Source of the DNA: Winslowiella arboricola
GTDB taxonomy: Bacteria > Pseudomonadota > Gammaproteobacteria > Enterobacterales > Enterobacteriaceae
Direction of reading: 5' to 3'
DNA length: 64,000 nucleotides
Assembly: GCF_025527015.1 (NCBI RefSeq)
Contig: NZ_JAODIM010000031.1
Location: 25,771-89,770, forward strand
In this document: positions 38,623-51,031 of the stretch, in pieces
How the letters are laid out: each line of letters begins with the position of its first letter
Position numbering within the stretch: the stretch's first letter is position 1
Notes under the pieces: generated by a model
Databases searched by the model: none
What the model was told of the DNA's origin: nothing
What the model saw: only the letters and a program-made list of their open reading frames with translations
Translations under genes and position numbers: made by a program

Positions 38623-39147
38623 TTAGCTGGCGCGGGCCAGTGACAGGGTTTGCAACAGCGTCTGCACCACTTGCTCAGGGGTCTGCATCGCATTGATCAC
38701 ATGATGTGCGGCCTGCTGATAGAGTCTGTCGCGCTGGGCCAGCACTTCCACCATCTCATCGGCAATCGGACGCCCGGTCAGCGTGGGTCGCTGATCCTCT
38801 TCAGGATAGGCTTCAAGACGCGAGGCCAGCACCTCGGGGTCGGCTTTCAGATAAACCACCCGGCCATGTTCGCGCATAAAGCGACGGTTCTCTTCCGCCA
38901 GCACCATCCCGCCGCCGGTAGCGATCACCGTTGAGGGCGCAGTCACCGCCATCAGCGCTTGTGTTTCACGGCGACGAAAGCCTTCCCATCCTTCAGCCGC
39001 CACAATTTCGGCAACGGTCTGTTGCGTCGTCTGTTGCAGGAAATAATCGGTATCGCTGAACGCATAGGCCAGCGCCTGGGAAAGCGCGAGTCCAACGGTA
39101 GTTTTGCCGCATCCGCGGGCGCCGATCAGATAGATGGGTAACGACAT
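38623..39147 (-). CDS. aroL: Shikimate kinase II AroL
   Basis: AroL phosphorylates shikimate in the pathway to chorismate. The 174-residue protein (same length as E. coli AroL) has the Walker A GARGCGKT (9-16), the shikimate-binding DTD and GFRRRE, and the TGGGMV segment. The LID-type RPTLTGRP follows. An upstream GTG would add three residues but leaves only one base after the GAGGA ribosome site. ATG at 39147 gives the E. coli length. I see no clear TyrR box upstream, unlike E. coli. Confidence 0.95.
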   Translation of the reverse strand: MSLPIYLIGARGCGKTTVGLALSQALAYAFSDTDYFLQQTTQQTVAEIVAAEGWEGFRRRETQALMAVTAPSTVIATGGGMVLAEENRRFMREHGRVVYLKADPEVLASRLEAYPEEDQRPTLTGRPIADEMVEVLAQRDRLYQQAAHHVINAMQTPEQVVQTLLQTLSLARAS

Positions 39148-39327
39148 AAATGGCACATCCTCAGCCGCATTATTGGGGGCAACATACTCACCAACATGGG
39201 ATTAAAACAGGTCAACTTTGCGTCGCATCATACCGTCAATTTTTTCGCTGAGCCAGACGTTACGTCATTTTTGCAGCCAGACGCACAAAGATCCTGGCTA
39301 ACCAGCTGATTTACCGGCGTAATTTGA

Positions 39328-39342
39328 TGCACATTTTGTGCA
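39328..39342. promoter_or_regulatory. Palindrome in the aroL/DUF2076 divergent spacer
   Basis: TGCACA-TTT-TGTGCA, a perfect 6+6 palindrome about 105 bp upstream of the DUF2076 gene. Regulator unknown. The remainder of 39148-39445 shows nothing else I can support. Confidence 0.35.
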
Positions 39343-39445
39343 TTGCCGCCGTTTTTGGTACTGGCAACATCTCCTTACCCGATGCCGATTTACTTTCCCG
39401 ATACGATTGCCACAATTAGCCTGTCCCTGTTTACGGAGGTTTACC

Positions 39446-40144
39446 ATGCAGAACGAAGAACAACAATTGATTGAGAGTCTGTTTAGCCGACTGAAGCAGG
39501 CCGAATCGCAGTCCGCACCGCGCGATGCGGCGGCGGAAAAACTGATCGCCAGCCAGCTGCAGCAACAACCTGCCGCCCCCTATTATATGGCGCAGGCGAT
39601 TCTGATTCAGGAAGCGGCAATGAAAAAGCTTAATGAGCGAGTCAGCGAGCTGGAGAGTCGCCTGACGCAGGCGCAACAGCAGCAACCACAACAGAGCAGC
39701 GGCGGTTTTCTGTCCGGCCTGTTTGGCGGCGGTAGCCGTCCTGCACAACCGCAACAGCCTGCGCAATCCGCCTGGAACAGCGCGCCTGCGCAACAACAGC
39801 AGCAACCGGCGTACAACGCCCCGGCAGCAGGTGCGGCGCGCGGTACCGGTTTTCTCGGTGGCGCGTTGCAGACTGCGGTCGGCGTCGCCGGTGGGGTAGT
39901 GATGGCGGATATGCTGACCAGCATGTTCCATCACTCGCAGCCGGAAGAGATTGTGAATATTATCAACGAACCGGCGACGCCGGAGGCGGTCGATACCAGC
40001 CTCGACACCTTTAATCAGGGTAGTCAGGATCAGTTTTTGAATCATGATGCCAGTCTGCCGCAGGATAACGCCAATGATTACAGCGATTTCGGCAGCGACG
40101 GTTTTGATGATAATGATTTCGGCGATGATGATAGTTTTGTCTGA
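39446..40144 (+). CDS. DUF2076 family protein
   Basis: A 232-residue protein of the DUF2076 family. An N-terminal helical region (MQNEEQQLIESLFSRLKQAE) is followed by a coiled-coil-like segment. A Gln/Pro-rich linker leads to a Gly-rich hydrophobic segment (GTGFLGGALQTAVGVAGGVVMADML, about 130-160), and the tail is very acidic and Asp/Gly-rich. GGAGGT lies seven bases before the ATG; the longer frame is spurious. The arrangement suggests an envelope-associated or self-assembling protein. The function is unknown. Confidence 0.87.
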   Translation: MQNEEQQLIESLFSRLKQAESQSAPRDAAAEKLIASQLQQQPAAPYYMAQAILIQEAAMKKLNERVSELESRLTQAQQQQPQQSSGGFLSGLFGGGSRPAQPQQPAQSAWNSAPAQQQQQPAYNAPAAGAARGTGFLGGALQTAVGVAGGVVMADMLTSMFHHSQPEEIVNIINEPATPEAVDTSLDTFNQGSQDQFLNHDASLPQDNANDYSDFGSDGFDDNDFGDDDSFV

Positions 40145-40162
40145 TGCGAAAGCGATATGCAT

Positions 40163-40182
40163 GGGCGGCGAGAACGTCGCCC
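40163..40182. repeat. REP-type palindrome, single
   Basis: GGGCGGCGAGAACGTCGCCC, one change from the consensus core, 18 bp after the DUF2076 stop. No second arm is visible. Confidence 0.75.
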
Positions 40183-40262
40183 TATAATTTCTCATTTAAT
40201 TCAATATGTTGCAGGGAATCTGTTTTCGGCTCCCGTGGTCACGCAGGCGACCGTGATAATGT

Positions 40263-40706
40263 TTACCCGCGTACTATCCACTTATCCAGTTCATTGGCGA
40301 ACTGCTGGCGATCTTTCTGGCTCAGCGCGCTCGGGCCGCCGGTCTGAATGCCACTGGAACGCATGGTATCCATAAAGTCACGCATCGTCAGACGTTCACG
40401 AATGGTGGCATTGCTGTAGCGCTCACCGCGTGGATTAAGCGCTATCGCCCCTTTCTCCATCACTTCCGCCGCCAGCGGAATATCCGCAGTCACCACCAGA
40501 TCGCCCTTCTCTGCACGACGGACAATTTCATTGTCAGCGACATCAAAACCGGCAGGAACCTGCAGCGTACGTAAAAAACGCGATGGCGGAACATTCAGTG
40601 GCTGATTGGCCACAAAGGTAATCTCGACCTGTGCACGATCGGCGGCGCGATACAGCACCTCTTTAATCACTTTTGGACACGCATCGGCATCCACCCAGAT
40701 TGGCAT
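40263..40706 (-). CDS. yaiI: UPF0178/DUF188 protein YaiI
   Basis: A 147-residue protein with the family opening [18 protein letters not shown], the FVANQPL segment, and [25 protein letters not shown]188 proteins have a PIN-like fold with conserved aspartates, but no proven activity in enterobacteria. CAGGAAATGTT precedes the ATG. Divergent from proC, as in E. coli. Confidence 0.95.
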   Translation of the reverse strand: MPIWVDADACPKVIKEVLYRAADRAQVEITFVANQPLNVPPSRFLRTLQVPAGFDVADNEIVRRAEKGDLVVTADIPLAAEVMEKGAIALNPRGERYSNATIRERLTMRDFMDTMRSSGIQTGGPSALSQKDRQQFANELDKWIVRG

Positions 40707-40885
40707 AACATTTCCTGTCAGGATTGGGGAACGATGGAGATCTTGCCGTTCTTTTCGAGAATGGCAAATTTTATCTGTGTTTATCTTGCCGGCTAACTCT
40801 GTTTTAAGCGTAGCTGAAGCTGGATTAAGGTGGAGAATGTCGTAAGCTGGTCGGCAGTGAATACAGAACGCATTAAGGAAATAAG

Positions 40886-41701
40886 ATGCTGGAGAAAAAG
40901 ATAGGTTTTATCGGCTGCGGGAATATGTCTAAAGCCATTATTGGTGGTCTGGTGGCCGGTGGACTGCTTAAACCTGAAAATATCTGGGTATTTGATCATA
41001 AACCCGCGACCAATCAGGCGATGCAACAACAGTATGGCATCACCCCGGCGCAAAGCGCGGAAGAGGTGGCGAAACAGGCTGATATTCTGTTTGCTGCGGT
41101 TAAGCCAAACGTCATCCTGAAAGTGCTGAAAGAGGTGGCCAGCAGCCTGCATAAAGAGACGCTGGTGGTATCGATCGCCGCTGGCGTCACCCTCGATTCA
41201 CTGGCGATGGCGCTGGGCCATGACCGCAAAATTGTACGCGTGATGCCGAACACTCCGGCGCTGGTGAATGAGGGTATGACTTCAGTGACGCCTAACGCGC
41301 TGGTCACGCAGCAAGAGACCGATGAAGTGGTGGCGATTTTCAACAGCTTCGGCAAAGCTGCCGTGGTTGATGAATATCTGATTCACGCGGTGGTTGGCGT
41401 CAGCGGATCTGCACCGGCCTACGTGTTTATGTTTATTGAAGCGATGGCCGATGCGGCAGTGCTCGGCGGTATGCCGCGCGCGCAGGCATATCAGTTTGCC
41501 GCGCAGGCGGTAAAAGGCTCGGCGCAGATGGTGCTGGAAACCGGCAAGCATCCTGGCGAACTGAAAGATATGGTCTGCTCGCCGGGCGGCACCACCATTG
41601 AAGCGGTTAAGGTTCTGGAAGAGAAAGGTTTCCGTGCGGCGGTGATCGAAGCAATGCGCCAGTGTATGGCGAAGTCGGAAGCACTGAGCAAAAAGTCCTG
41701 A
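40886..41701 (+). CDS. proC: Pyrroline-5-carboxylate reductase ProC
   Basis: ProC performs the last step of proline synthesis, reducing pyrroline-5-carboxylate with NADPH. The 271-residue protein has the Rossmann motif [13 protein letters not shown], the substrate-binding [15 protein letters not shown] and [17 protein letters not shown], and the C-terminal [25 protein letters not shown] signature. AAGGAAATAAG precedes the ATG. Syntenic with E. coli. Confidence 0.97.
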   Translation: MLEKKIGFIGCGNMSKAIIGGLVAGGLLKPENIWVFDHKPATNQAMQQQYGITPAQSAEEVAKQADILFAAVKPNVILKVLKEVASSLHKETLVVSIAAGVTLDSLAMALGHDRKIVRVMPNTPALVNEGMTSVTPNALVTQQETDEVVAIFNSFGKAAVVDEYLIHAVVGVSGSAPAYVFMFIEAMADAAVLGGMPRAQAYQFAAQAVKGSAQMVLETGKHPGELKDMVCSPGGTTIEAVKVLEEKGFRAAVIEAMRQCMAKSEALSKKS

Positions 41702-41709
41702 TTACAGCG

Positions 41710-41731
41710 GGCGGGAAATGCCTCTCCCGCC
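41710..41731. terminator. Hairpin between proC and the Rieske-FAD gene
   Basis: GGCGGGA/TCCCGCC with an 8-base loop, between convergent stops. Confidence 0.6.
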
Positions 41732-41741
41732 CCGTATGCCG

Positions 41742-43265
41742 TTACTGATACTGCTCTGCGAGGCTGATGGCCTGCTCAACCGTCATCGGCTGCTGCATCC
41801 GCTTGATCAGCTCTGCGGTCAGGGTGTACATACCGCACGAAGCCACAGCGACCAGTTTTCCCTGCTGACCATAGAACGCGATAAACGTTTTCTCCGCTAA
41901 CGAGCCAATCAGTTCAAACTGATCCCATTCGCTGGCATGACCCAGATATTCATAGCGCGTACCAAAATGTGCGGTCCAGAAAAACGGTACCCGATCAAAC
42001 GCCTCCGCCGCTCCCAGCATATTCTTCGCCGCCACGCGCCCCTGCTGGTGCGCTACGCGATAGTGTTCAATACGTAACTCGCCATCTGCGGTTGGGTAAG
42101 TCGCAATATCCCCTACTGCCCAGATATTATTACCCACCTGCAATTCGGCATCGGTGTGCAGACTGCCATCATCCAGCAGAGCAATATCATGAATAAAACC
42201 GGTCGCGGGCGCGATCCCGGTGGCAAACAGCACTACATCGGCTGGCACCACTTCGCCACTTTTCAGCTGGACACCACTGACATGCTGCTCACCCTGTAGC
42301 GCCGCCACTTCGCCCTCCACAAAACGCACACCATTCTCTTCATGCAACTGACGGAAAAACGTGGCGATCTGCTCGCCAAATTGCGCTTTAAACGGCAGCG
42401 GCTGGCGGGCGATCACCTGCACATCAATTTTCTTCGCGCGTAGCGCCGAAGCCAGTTCCATGCCGATAAAACTGTTGCCGATAATCACCAGCTTCTGCTG
42501 ACTGTCGACCTCTTTAAGCAGCGTATCGGCCTGCTCAATGCTGCGTAACAGATGAACGCCAAACAGCGCCTTACCGCTAATATCCGGGCGCTGTGGCACC
42601 CCGCCGCTGGCGATCAGTAATTTATCAAAGTGCAGTGTCGAACCATCGGCAAAATAGAGTTGCTGCTCACGACTATCGAGCCGCTCCACATCGCCATACA
42701 CACGATTGACCTGTTGCAGGAACGCCTTATCCAGCATTGAGGGCACTTCGCTGATTTTCATATTGCCGGAAGGAACAAACTTACTTAATGCGGTGCGGTC
42801 ATAAGGGGCTTCTGGCTCGCGATCCACCAGAATCAGCTTGCCGTTAAATCCTTCATCACGCAGCGTCCACGCCGCCGCGCTTCCTGCCGCTCCGCTGCCG
42901 AGGATAACAAATACCGGCGTTTTATCGCCGCCCTGGTGAGGTTTAGTCGTTGTCAGCGGTTCAGGATCCACCTGCACCATGCCATTTTCAATGCGTAAGG
43001 CATATCGCTGCAGATGGCTTAGCGCCAGCGGCTCTGCCAGCGAGCCATCACTCAGATTGAATACTGCTTTATGCCACGGGCAAATCAGCTGGTCGTCACA
43101 AATCGCTCCCTGCTCCAGCGGAGCGCCTGCATGCGGGCAGCTCGCCTGGTAAGCATTAACGGATTCCCCGTTACGGATCAGCAAAACATCAGTGTCACCC
43201 ACCGGGGCTTTTACCGGCTTCATCTGCGGCAGATCCTGCAGGACCATAACATTTTGATAGCTCAC
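41742..43265 (-). CDS. Rieske-domain FAD/NAD(P) oxidoreductase (AIFM3-like)
   Basis: A 507-residue fusion. The N-terminal Rieske [2Fe-2S] domain has ligands C43, H45 (SCPHAGAP) and C62, H65 (CPWHKAVF). A pyridine-nucleotide disulfide-type reductase follows, with FAD motif FVILGSGAAGSAAAW (about 118-132), NAD motif LVIIGNSFIGMELASAL and the FAD-contacting WAVGDIA. This is the AIFM3-like architecture, resembling ferredoxin-plus-ferredoxin-reductase of dioxygenase systems in one chain. No oxygenase gene is nearby. A general electron-transfer or redox-protection role is possible; the partner is unknown. Confidence 0.92.
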   Translation of the reverse strand: MSYQNVMVLQDLPQMKPVKAPVGDTDVLLIRNGESVNAYQASCPHAGAPLEQGAICDDQLICPWHKAVFNLSDGSLAEPLALSHLQRYALRIENGMVQVDPEPLTTTKPHQGGDKTPVFVILGSGAAGSAAAWTLRDEGFNGKLILVDREPEAPYDRTALSKFVPSGNMKISEVPSMLDKAFLQQVNRVYGDVERLDSREQQLYFADGSTLHFDKLLIASGGVPQRPDISGKALFGVHLLRSIEQADTLLKEVDSQQKLVIIGNSFIGMELASALRAKKIDVQVIARQPLPFKAQFGEQIATFFRQLHEENGVRFVEGEVAALQGEQHVSGVQLKSGEVVPADVVLFATGIAPATGFIHDIALLDDGSLHTDAELQVGNNIWAVGDIATYPTADGELRIEHYRVAHQQGRVAAKNMLGAAEAFDRVPFFWTAHFGTRYEYLGHASEWDQFELIGSLAEKTFIAFYGQQGKLVAVASCGMYTLTAELIKRMQQPMTVEQAISLAEQYQ

Positions 43266-43494
43266 GACAGCGCTCCTTATTCAGCATAATGGCCAGACGC
43301 GGTGATACCCACATCTTTTATATGAATATTATCAAGCCTGGCAGGAACGGAGCGGGGGAAAAGACAAAACGGCAAAATAACCAGTAACATGATGTTTTAA
43401 CTGTAAATTAAAGTTTGAGGAAATATTAACCGTCGCGAAATGGCGGCCCGGGGCGGGAAATTCTCCGTGACGTAAATCAGGCTGAGAACCAATG

Positions 43495-43514
43495 CGTGGA
43501 TCCGCAGATCCACG
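43495..43514. terminator. Hairpin downstream of psiF
   Basis: CGTGGATC-CGCA-GATCCACG, a perfect 8-bp stem 6 bp after the psiF stop. A T-run is not evident. Confidence 0.5.
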
Positions 43515-43520
43515 TGATCT

Positions 43521-43823
43521 TTAACTTTTTTTCAGGCAATTGCTCATAAAGGTTTTACGCTCATCACCTTTCAGCGTCTTCTCTCCCGCCTGAGAATTAC
43601 AGGTTTTCATCTTTACCTGTTGCGGCGTCATCTCACTTATTTTGCTGTCTTTGCGCAAGCACTCGCTCATAAAGTTTTTGCGCGCGTCACCTTTCAGCGT
43701 CTGGCTACTGGCATGCTGATTACAGTTGGCCATTTTTTGCTGTTGCGGGGTTTTCTCCGCAGCAGCGGCATAGCCGACGGTCATCAGGCTGGCGACCGTT
43801 AATATCAATACCTGCACCTTCAT
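43521..43823 (-). CDS. psiF: Phosphate-starvation-inducible protein PsiF
   Basis: A 100-residue periplasmic protein with a signal peptide (cleavage near AAA-E). Two PsiF repeats follow, each with TPQQ.KM..CN..A...LKGD.RK.FMS.CL. The cysteine pairs probably form disulfides. E. coli psiF is Pho-regulated and lies beside phoA and near proC; here phoA is absent and I see no convincing Pho box. The function is unknown. Confidence 0.93.
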   Translation of the reverse strand: MKVQVLILTVASLMTVGYAAAAEKTPQQQKMANCNQHASSQTLKGDARKNFMSECLRKDSKISEMTPQQVKMKTCNSQAGEKTLKGDERKTFMSNCLKKS

Positions 43824-44011
43824 ATTCGATCCTTATTTCAATTCACGAAGAGGCCACACTAATGCTTTAAACAGCATTAATGCTAAGTCTGGCAGGTATT
43901 CTGTTTTCGGCGACAAATAAAAAACAAATTTATAGCTGGATCTCATTATTACTTTAAGTGAGTAATCATGTTAACAGAGGGTAAACGTTTACACTGACCT
44001 GGCAGAAAAGT

Positions 44012-44272
44012 TTAATAACGTGGATAAGTAAGAAGTCGCTGGATATACCCCTGTAATAAGGAAGCATCTTCCGGGGCGGTGGCTGCATCATCTGCCGCTT
44101 TGCGCATCGCAACCTCAATGCCGGCATTCAGTTCCAACCGCTGTGATTCCTCCATCTTACGCAGCATGGCGGTGACCACAATTTCTAAGGCTTCAACCTG
44201 AGCGGTTAACTCTTTTGCTTCTTCTTCTTTGGCAGCGAGCTTTAACAATAATTCAGCAATGAGGTTTTTCAT
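44012..44272 (-). CDS. iraP: Sigma-S stabilisation anti-adaptor IraP
   Basis: IraP binds the adaptor RssB and so protects sigma-S (RpoS) from ClpXP, especially during phosphate starvation. The 86-residue protein has the E. coli length. Its N-terminus MKNLIAELLLKLAAKEEE and QVEALEIVVTAMLR are nearly identical to E. coli IraP; the C-terminal third is more divergent. A coiled-coil helix dominates the first half. It lies next to psiF, as in E. coli. The small CGCT-TTTT-AGCG hairpin at 44338-44349 lies in its upstream region. Confidence 0.93.
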   Translation of the reverse strand: MKNLIAELLLKLAAKEEEAKELTAQVEALEIVVTAMLRKMEESQRLELNAGIEVAMRKAADDAATAPEDASLLQGYIQRLLTYPRY

Positions 44273-44504
44273 GCGAATGTCTCGAATGTCTCAGCAGGTT
44301 AAAGCAAGAAGTTAACATTGAGATAATTAAAATGGTAGCGCTTTTTAGCGACTATTTTGGTGTATTAAGAAGCACATGCAGCAGCTGACATCGTCGAAAC
44401 GTTTCTCTGCCAATAATGATTACCTTCCCGATTCACAGATAAACAAAATACAATGCCGGTAAATGTAATCCTGAGAGAATTTTTTATTGAATGGTCAAAA
44501 TAAT

Positions 44505-44544
44505 ACTCCCCCTCACAGGCCTTAATCATCCAGCGAGGGGGAGT
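44505..44544 (-). terminator. Terminator of the Gly-rich lipoprotein gene
   Basis: Arms ACTCCCCCTC and GAGGGGGAGT, 20-base loop, followed on the minus strand by a T-rich tract (ATTATTTTG), just after the stop. Confidence 0.7.
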
Positions 44545-44552
44545 TTTGTGAC

Positions 44553-44726
44553 TTACTGTGGGCCACCCATAAAACCACCGCGTGGGCCGCCACCGCCGCC
44601 CCATCCGCCGCCGCCGCCGCCGTGTCCCCCACCACCGCCGCCGCCTGGTCCCCACATCGGGAAGAGACAACCACTCAATGCTGTTACCAGCGCCACAATT
44701 GTGACTACCTTAATAATACGACTCAT
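44553..44726 (-). CDS. Small glycine-rich lipoprotein
   Basis: A 57-residue precursor that starts MSRIIKVVTIVALVTALSGC, with lipobox LSGC (C20). The mature peptide of about 38 residues is more than half glycine, with a few W, H, P and F. The open frame extends 26 codons upstream but the signal peptide fixes the start. Gly-rich mini-lipoproteins occur widely in enterobacteria without known roles. Its low complexity makes homology unreliable. It has its own terminator. Confidence 0.82.
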   Translation of the reverse strand: MSRIIKVVTIVALVTALSGCLFPMWGPGGGGGGGHGGGGGGWGGGGGPRGGFMGGPQ

Positions 44727-44820
44727 AACCAGAACCTCAGTGTGACGATTTCGCGCCGAGTGTATGCCGGGGAATATCGCCCGACAATGCGGAATACTCT
44801 GCATAAGGCTGCTTTTTACC

Positions 44821-44898
44821 GCAGGTAACCACGCTTAACACTTTCCTGTCAGAATTCCGCAATCAGTCTGCATTAGCGGTTACCTGCCGCGGCTTTTT
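44821..44898 (+). other. Long-range inverted repeat with T-run
   Basis: GCAGGTAACC (44821-44830) and GGTTACCTGC (44878-44887) are perfect complements 47 bp apart, followed by CGCGGCTTTTTT. This could be a terminator-like structure or the 3' end of a small RNA upstream of lacZ. No promoter is assigned. Confidence 0.35.
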
Positions 44899-44969
44899 TG
44901 CTTAATCCGGGAACGCGATCGCCGTCGCGGAATCGCCGCTAAACGCTTTACTCTGTGTGTTATTGCAGG

Positions 44970-44990
44970 CAGTGTGAGCGCATAACATTT
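44970..44990. promoter_or_regulatory. lac-type operator upstream of lacZ
   Basis: The segment holds TGTGAGCGCATAACA (44973-44987). The 21-bp window matches E. coli lacO1 at 17 positions. It ends 11 bp before the lacZ start, close to the position of O1. No lacI is in the window. Confidence 0.75.
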
Positions 44991-44995
44991 AATAA

Positions 44996-48091
<3,096 letters not shown>

Positions 48092-48113
48092 CTCTGGTGC
48101 AAATCAGCGGCAC

Positions 48114-48137
48114 GGGCGGCGAGAACGCCGCCCCTAC
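48114..48137. repeat. REP-type palindrome between lacZ and mdtG
   Basis: GGGCGGCGAGAACGCCGCCC followed by CTAC: a consensus copy, single. Its end overlaps the mdtG-like stop codon. Confidence 0.8.
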
Positions 48138-49354
48138 GTCCGCGGTTTCTGCAATGCTGCACTGGCTGTTTTCTGCTGCCGGTAGAGACGCCGTAATTGC
48201 CAGGTATTAATCAGCACCACCAGCGCCGTCGCGATAAACACCCAGCGAAATCCGCCAATCGCCGAGACACCGGCGCCAATCAGCGGCCCGACCACGTTGC
48301 CCAGATACATAAAAGACTGGTTATAGCCAAAGATACGTCCGGTGACCTGGTCGCTGGAGTAGCGCAGTAGCAGAGTTTGTACTGCTGGCATCATGGCGCC
48401 ATCGGCAAAACCCAGCAGAAAGCGCAACACGCCCAGCTGCGTGGCATTGGTGACAAAACCCATCGCCAGAAACAGCACAATCGAAAAAGTCAGCGTGGCG
48501 ATTAAGATCCGTTCGGTGCCGATGCGGTCGCCAAGTTTACCCAACCATGGTGCGGAGATCAGCGCCGACATGCCGGGGATCGCGGCGATAAAACCGCTGA
48601 GAAAAGCAATATTTTGCACATCCGGCGCCAGATCGCGCACAAATAGCGTCAGAATCGGGCTGATAGAGGAATTACTTAGCTGAATCACCAGCGTGGTACA
48701 AAACAGCGTGATCACCAGCGCTGGATTGCTAAGTGACTGAAATACCGCGCTGCCGCTGAGTTTGTCCTCTTTCTTCACCGCCTTATGGCCAGTCTCTTTA
48801 ATCAGAAACAGAGTAATCAGAAAACTGACTAACAGCAGAATCGAGGTAAGAATAAACACGCTACGCAAACCGACCCAGTCCGCCAGCAGCCCTCCCAGCA
48901 TCGGGCCGGCAATCACGCCGGAAATCTGGCCGGTGGCCACGGTGCTCAATGCCCAGCCGCTGCGCTCACGCGGCACCTGCGAAGCCACCAGCGCCATCGC
49001 ATTGGGAATATAGCCGGAAGTCAGCCCCATCAGCGCACGCAGCAGAAACAGCTGCCAGACACTGGTGACAAACGCCTGCATCAGAATGACCGCGCCCATA
49101 CCAAAGGAGGCGCGCAGCAGCATCAGTTTACGCCCTTTGCGATCCGCCAGGCTGCCCCACATCGGCGAAACCACCGCCGAAACCATAAAGGTGACACTGA
49201 AAGTCAATCCGGACCAGATGGTTAAAGCGCTATGGGATTCAACACCAAGTTGTTGAATATAGAGAGGAAGAAACGGCAAAATTTGACTGATTGCCAGCCC
49301 GGTAAAAAAACAGCCGAACCAGACTGAAATAAGATTGACCTTCCAGGATTCCAT
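48134..49354 (-). CDS. mdtG: MdtG-like MFS multidrug efflux pump
   Basis: A 406-residue, 12-segment drug:H+ antiporter. It resembles E. coli MdtG from the N-terminal WKVNLISVWFGCFFTGLAISQILPFLPLYIQQLGV through motif A (GSLADRKGRKLMLLR) and the motif C-type GPMLGGLLAD. The C-half motif LGKLGDRIGTERIL is also present. MdtG confers fosfomycin and deoxycholate tolerance in E. coli. The start is ATG at 49354. It is convergent with lacZ. The 49355-49532 spacer holds its promoter. Confidence 0.88.
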   Translation of the reverse strand: MESWKVNLISVWFGCFFTGLAISQILPFLPLYIQQLGVESHSALTIWSGLTFSVTFMVSAVVSPMWGSLADRKGRKLMLLRASFGMGAVILMQAFVTSVWQLFLLRALMGLTSGYIPNAMALVASQVPRERSGWALSTVATGQISGVIAGPMLGGLLADWVGLRSVFILTSILLLVSFLITLFLIKETGHKAVKKEDKLSGSAVFQSLSNPALVITLFCTTLVIQLSNSSISPILTLFVRDLAPDVQNIAFLSGFIAAIPGMSALISAPWLGKLGDRIGTERILIATLTFSIVLFLAMGFVTNATQLGVLRFLLGFADGAMMPAVQTLLLRYSSDQVTGRIFGYNQSFMYLGNVVGPLIGAGVSAIGGFRWVFIATALVVLINTWQLRRLYRQQKTASAALQKPRT

Positions 49355-49532
49355 AGCGAAGTGCGCGTGGCCTCAAATGCTTAGCTGAGCGTTCAGTCTA
49401 GCAAGTTGGGAAATGTGACGAGTGACAAATATTGGCAACAGGACAACTTCAGATTTTTAAGCTGAAACGGCATTCAGCTGGCTCTGCCTCACGCTGCGGA
49501 CAGGCAGATGGCATTATCTTTATGCTTAAAAC

Positions 49533-49558
49533 AAAAAACCCGCACAAGGCGGGTTTTT
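49533..49558. terminator. Terminator of the cold-shock gene
   Basis: A-run, CCCGC-ACAAG-GCGGG stem and T-run; usable on both strands. Confidence 0.88.
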
Positions 49559-49608
49559 ATTAGCGTTTCGTCGCTGAAGATAAAACTCTTCAGCCGCGAT
49601 AAATTCGC

Positions 49609-49821
49609 TTAGATAGCAGTTACGTTAGCAGCTGCTGGGCCTTTCTGGCCGTTTTCGATGGTGAACTCAACTTTCTGGCCTTCATCGAGGCTTTTGAAGC
49701 CATCGTTCTGGATTGCAGAGAAATGTACGAATACATCTTTGCTGCCGTCAGTTGGAGAGATAAAACCGAAGCCTTTCTCAGCGTTGAACCATTTTACTAA
49801 ACCAGTCATTTTGTTAGACAT
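49609..49821 (-). CDS. Cold-shock-domain protein (CspC/CspE-like)
   Basis: A 70-residue single-strand nucleic acid chaperone. It has the RNA-binding motifs KGFGFI (RNP1) and VFVHF (RNP2) and the C-terminal [10 protein letters not shown]. The start [12 protein letters not shown] at 49821 is the family form; the longer frame is spurious. Members of this group act as RNA chaperones and antiterminators, some of them constitutive. It has a terminator 50 bp downstream. Confidence 0.95.
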   Translation of the reverse strand: MSNKMTGLVKWFNAEKGFGFISPTDGSKDVFVHFSAIQNDGFKSLDEGQKVEFTIENGQKGPAAANVTAI

Positions 49822-50154
49822 TTGTCTATCCTTCATTCAATTACAAGCCACATGGGCGAAATGGTTTGTCTACAGAATTTATGAGGCACTCAGGAAGGAG
49901 TCAGGAAGAAGAGATATCTAAGATAACGCTTGAACTGAAGACTGCTTTACTAAAACTGCTCGCATATTCGGCTCTGCTTAACAAACCGACGACGCATTTA
50001 CTCATAGCCGCCCTTCAGATGCAAGTTTTATTTCATTTGCCTTAAATAATCATTTATCGCCGTGGAGATTCGGGCTGGCGTTAGCCGCTGGCTGAGGTAA
50101 TACTTGCAGCTCTGGGATTATGTGATAAACACCCATTCTGTTAAGGATATCAGC
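49822..50154. other. Csp leader and marC promoter region
   Basis: About 330 bp between the divergent cold-shock gene and marC. csp genes usually have long 5' leaders that regulate translation, so much of the left part may be transcribed leftward. I see no open frame with a ribosome site. No clear -10/-35 pair stands out. Confidence 0.5.
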
Positions 50155-50826
50155 ATGCTGGAACTGTTTAAGGCGATTGGCCTCGGTCTGGTGGTGTTAC
50201 TGCCGCTGGCTAACCCGTTGACCACCGTGGCGCTGTTTTTGGGCCTGGCGGGCGATATGAACTTTAGCGAGCGCAACAAGCAAGCGCGCGACGCCTCGCT
50301 GTACGTTTTTATCATAATGACCGTAGCGTATTACGCCGGTAACCTGGTGATGGATACCTTTGGCATCTCGATTCCGGGCCTGCGGATTGCCGGGGGTCTG
50401 ATTGTCGCTTTTATCGGTTTTCGCATGCTGTTCCCGCATAAACCGGCCGGTCAGTCAGTGGAGGCCGAGCATAAACAGGATGAGCTGAATGAGCATAAAG
50501 GGGTCAATATTGCCTTTGTGCCGCTGGCAATGCCCAGCACTGCCGGTCCGGGCACCATCGCGATGATTATCAGTTCCGCCTCCACCATTCGCGACAGCAC
50601 GCAGTTTTCACCGTGGGTGATCACCGTCGCGCCGGTGCTGACTTTTATCGCGGTCAGTGTAATTTTATGGATCAGCCTGCGCAGCTCCGGCGGCATTATG
50701 CGTATCGTCGGCAAAGGCGGTATCGAAGCCATCTCACGCCTGATGGGTTTTTTGCTGGTATGTATGGGCGTGCAATTTATCATTAATGGCGTTTTAGAGG
50801 TTGTCAGCACTTATTCGCCTGCTTAA
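50155..50826 (+). CDS. marC: MarC family inner membrane protein
   Basis: A 223-residue protein with six membrane segments, very close to E. coli Mar[78 protein letters not shown] and [34 protein letters not shown] lies seven bases before the ATG at 50155. The marRAB operon is not next to it. Its function is unknown; the proposed role in drug resistance was not confirmed for E. coli. Confidence 0.93.
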   Translation: MLELFKAIGLGLVVLLPLANPLTTVALFLGLAGDMNFSERNKQARDASLYVFIIMTVAYYAGNLVMDTFGISIPGLRIAGGLIVAFIGFRMLFPHKPAGQSVEAEHKQDELNEHKGVNIAFVPLAMPSTAGPGTIAMIISSASTIRDSTQFSPWVITVAPVLTFIAVSVILWISLRSSGGIMRIVGKGGIEAISRLMGFLLVCMGVQFIINGVLEVVSTYSPA

Positions 50827-51031
50827 TGTCAAAAATATTTCATTTTGTTACTGACAACTCCGCAGACGCGTTCTATGTTTAAAAAATCTCCACCTGTTTA
50901 ACGTCTGGCAAGTGGCGGGCTAACTGTCCTGGTTGCCCGGATCACAATCATATTTGTCCTGTTTATGATCTCATCGGCTTGCCTTTGTGTGGCCGATTGT
51001 GTGGCCGATGGCGCTTTTTCGGAGGTTTTTT

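Noticed and set aside
39148..39445. TyrR box upstream of aroL
   Set aside because: No TGTAAA-N6-TTTACA-like site of acceptable quality was found.
43824..43930. Pho box upstream of psiF
   Set aside because: psiF is Pho-regulated in E. coli, but no CTGTCAT-type direct repeat of adequate quality is visible here.
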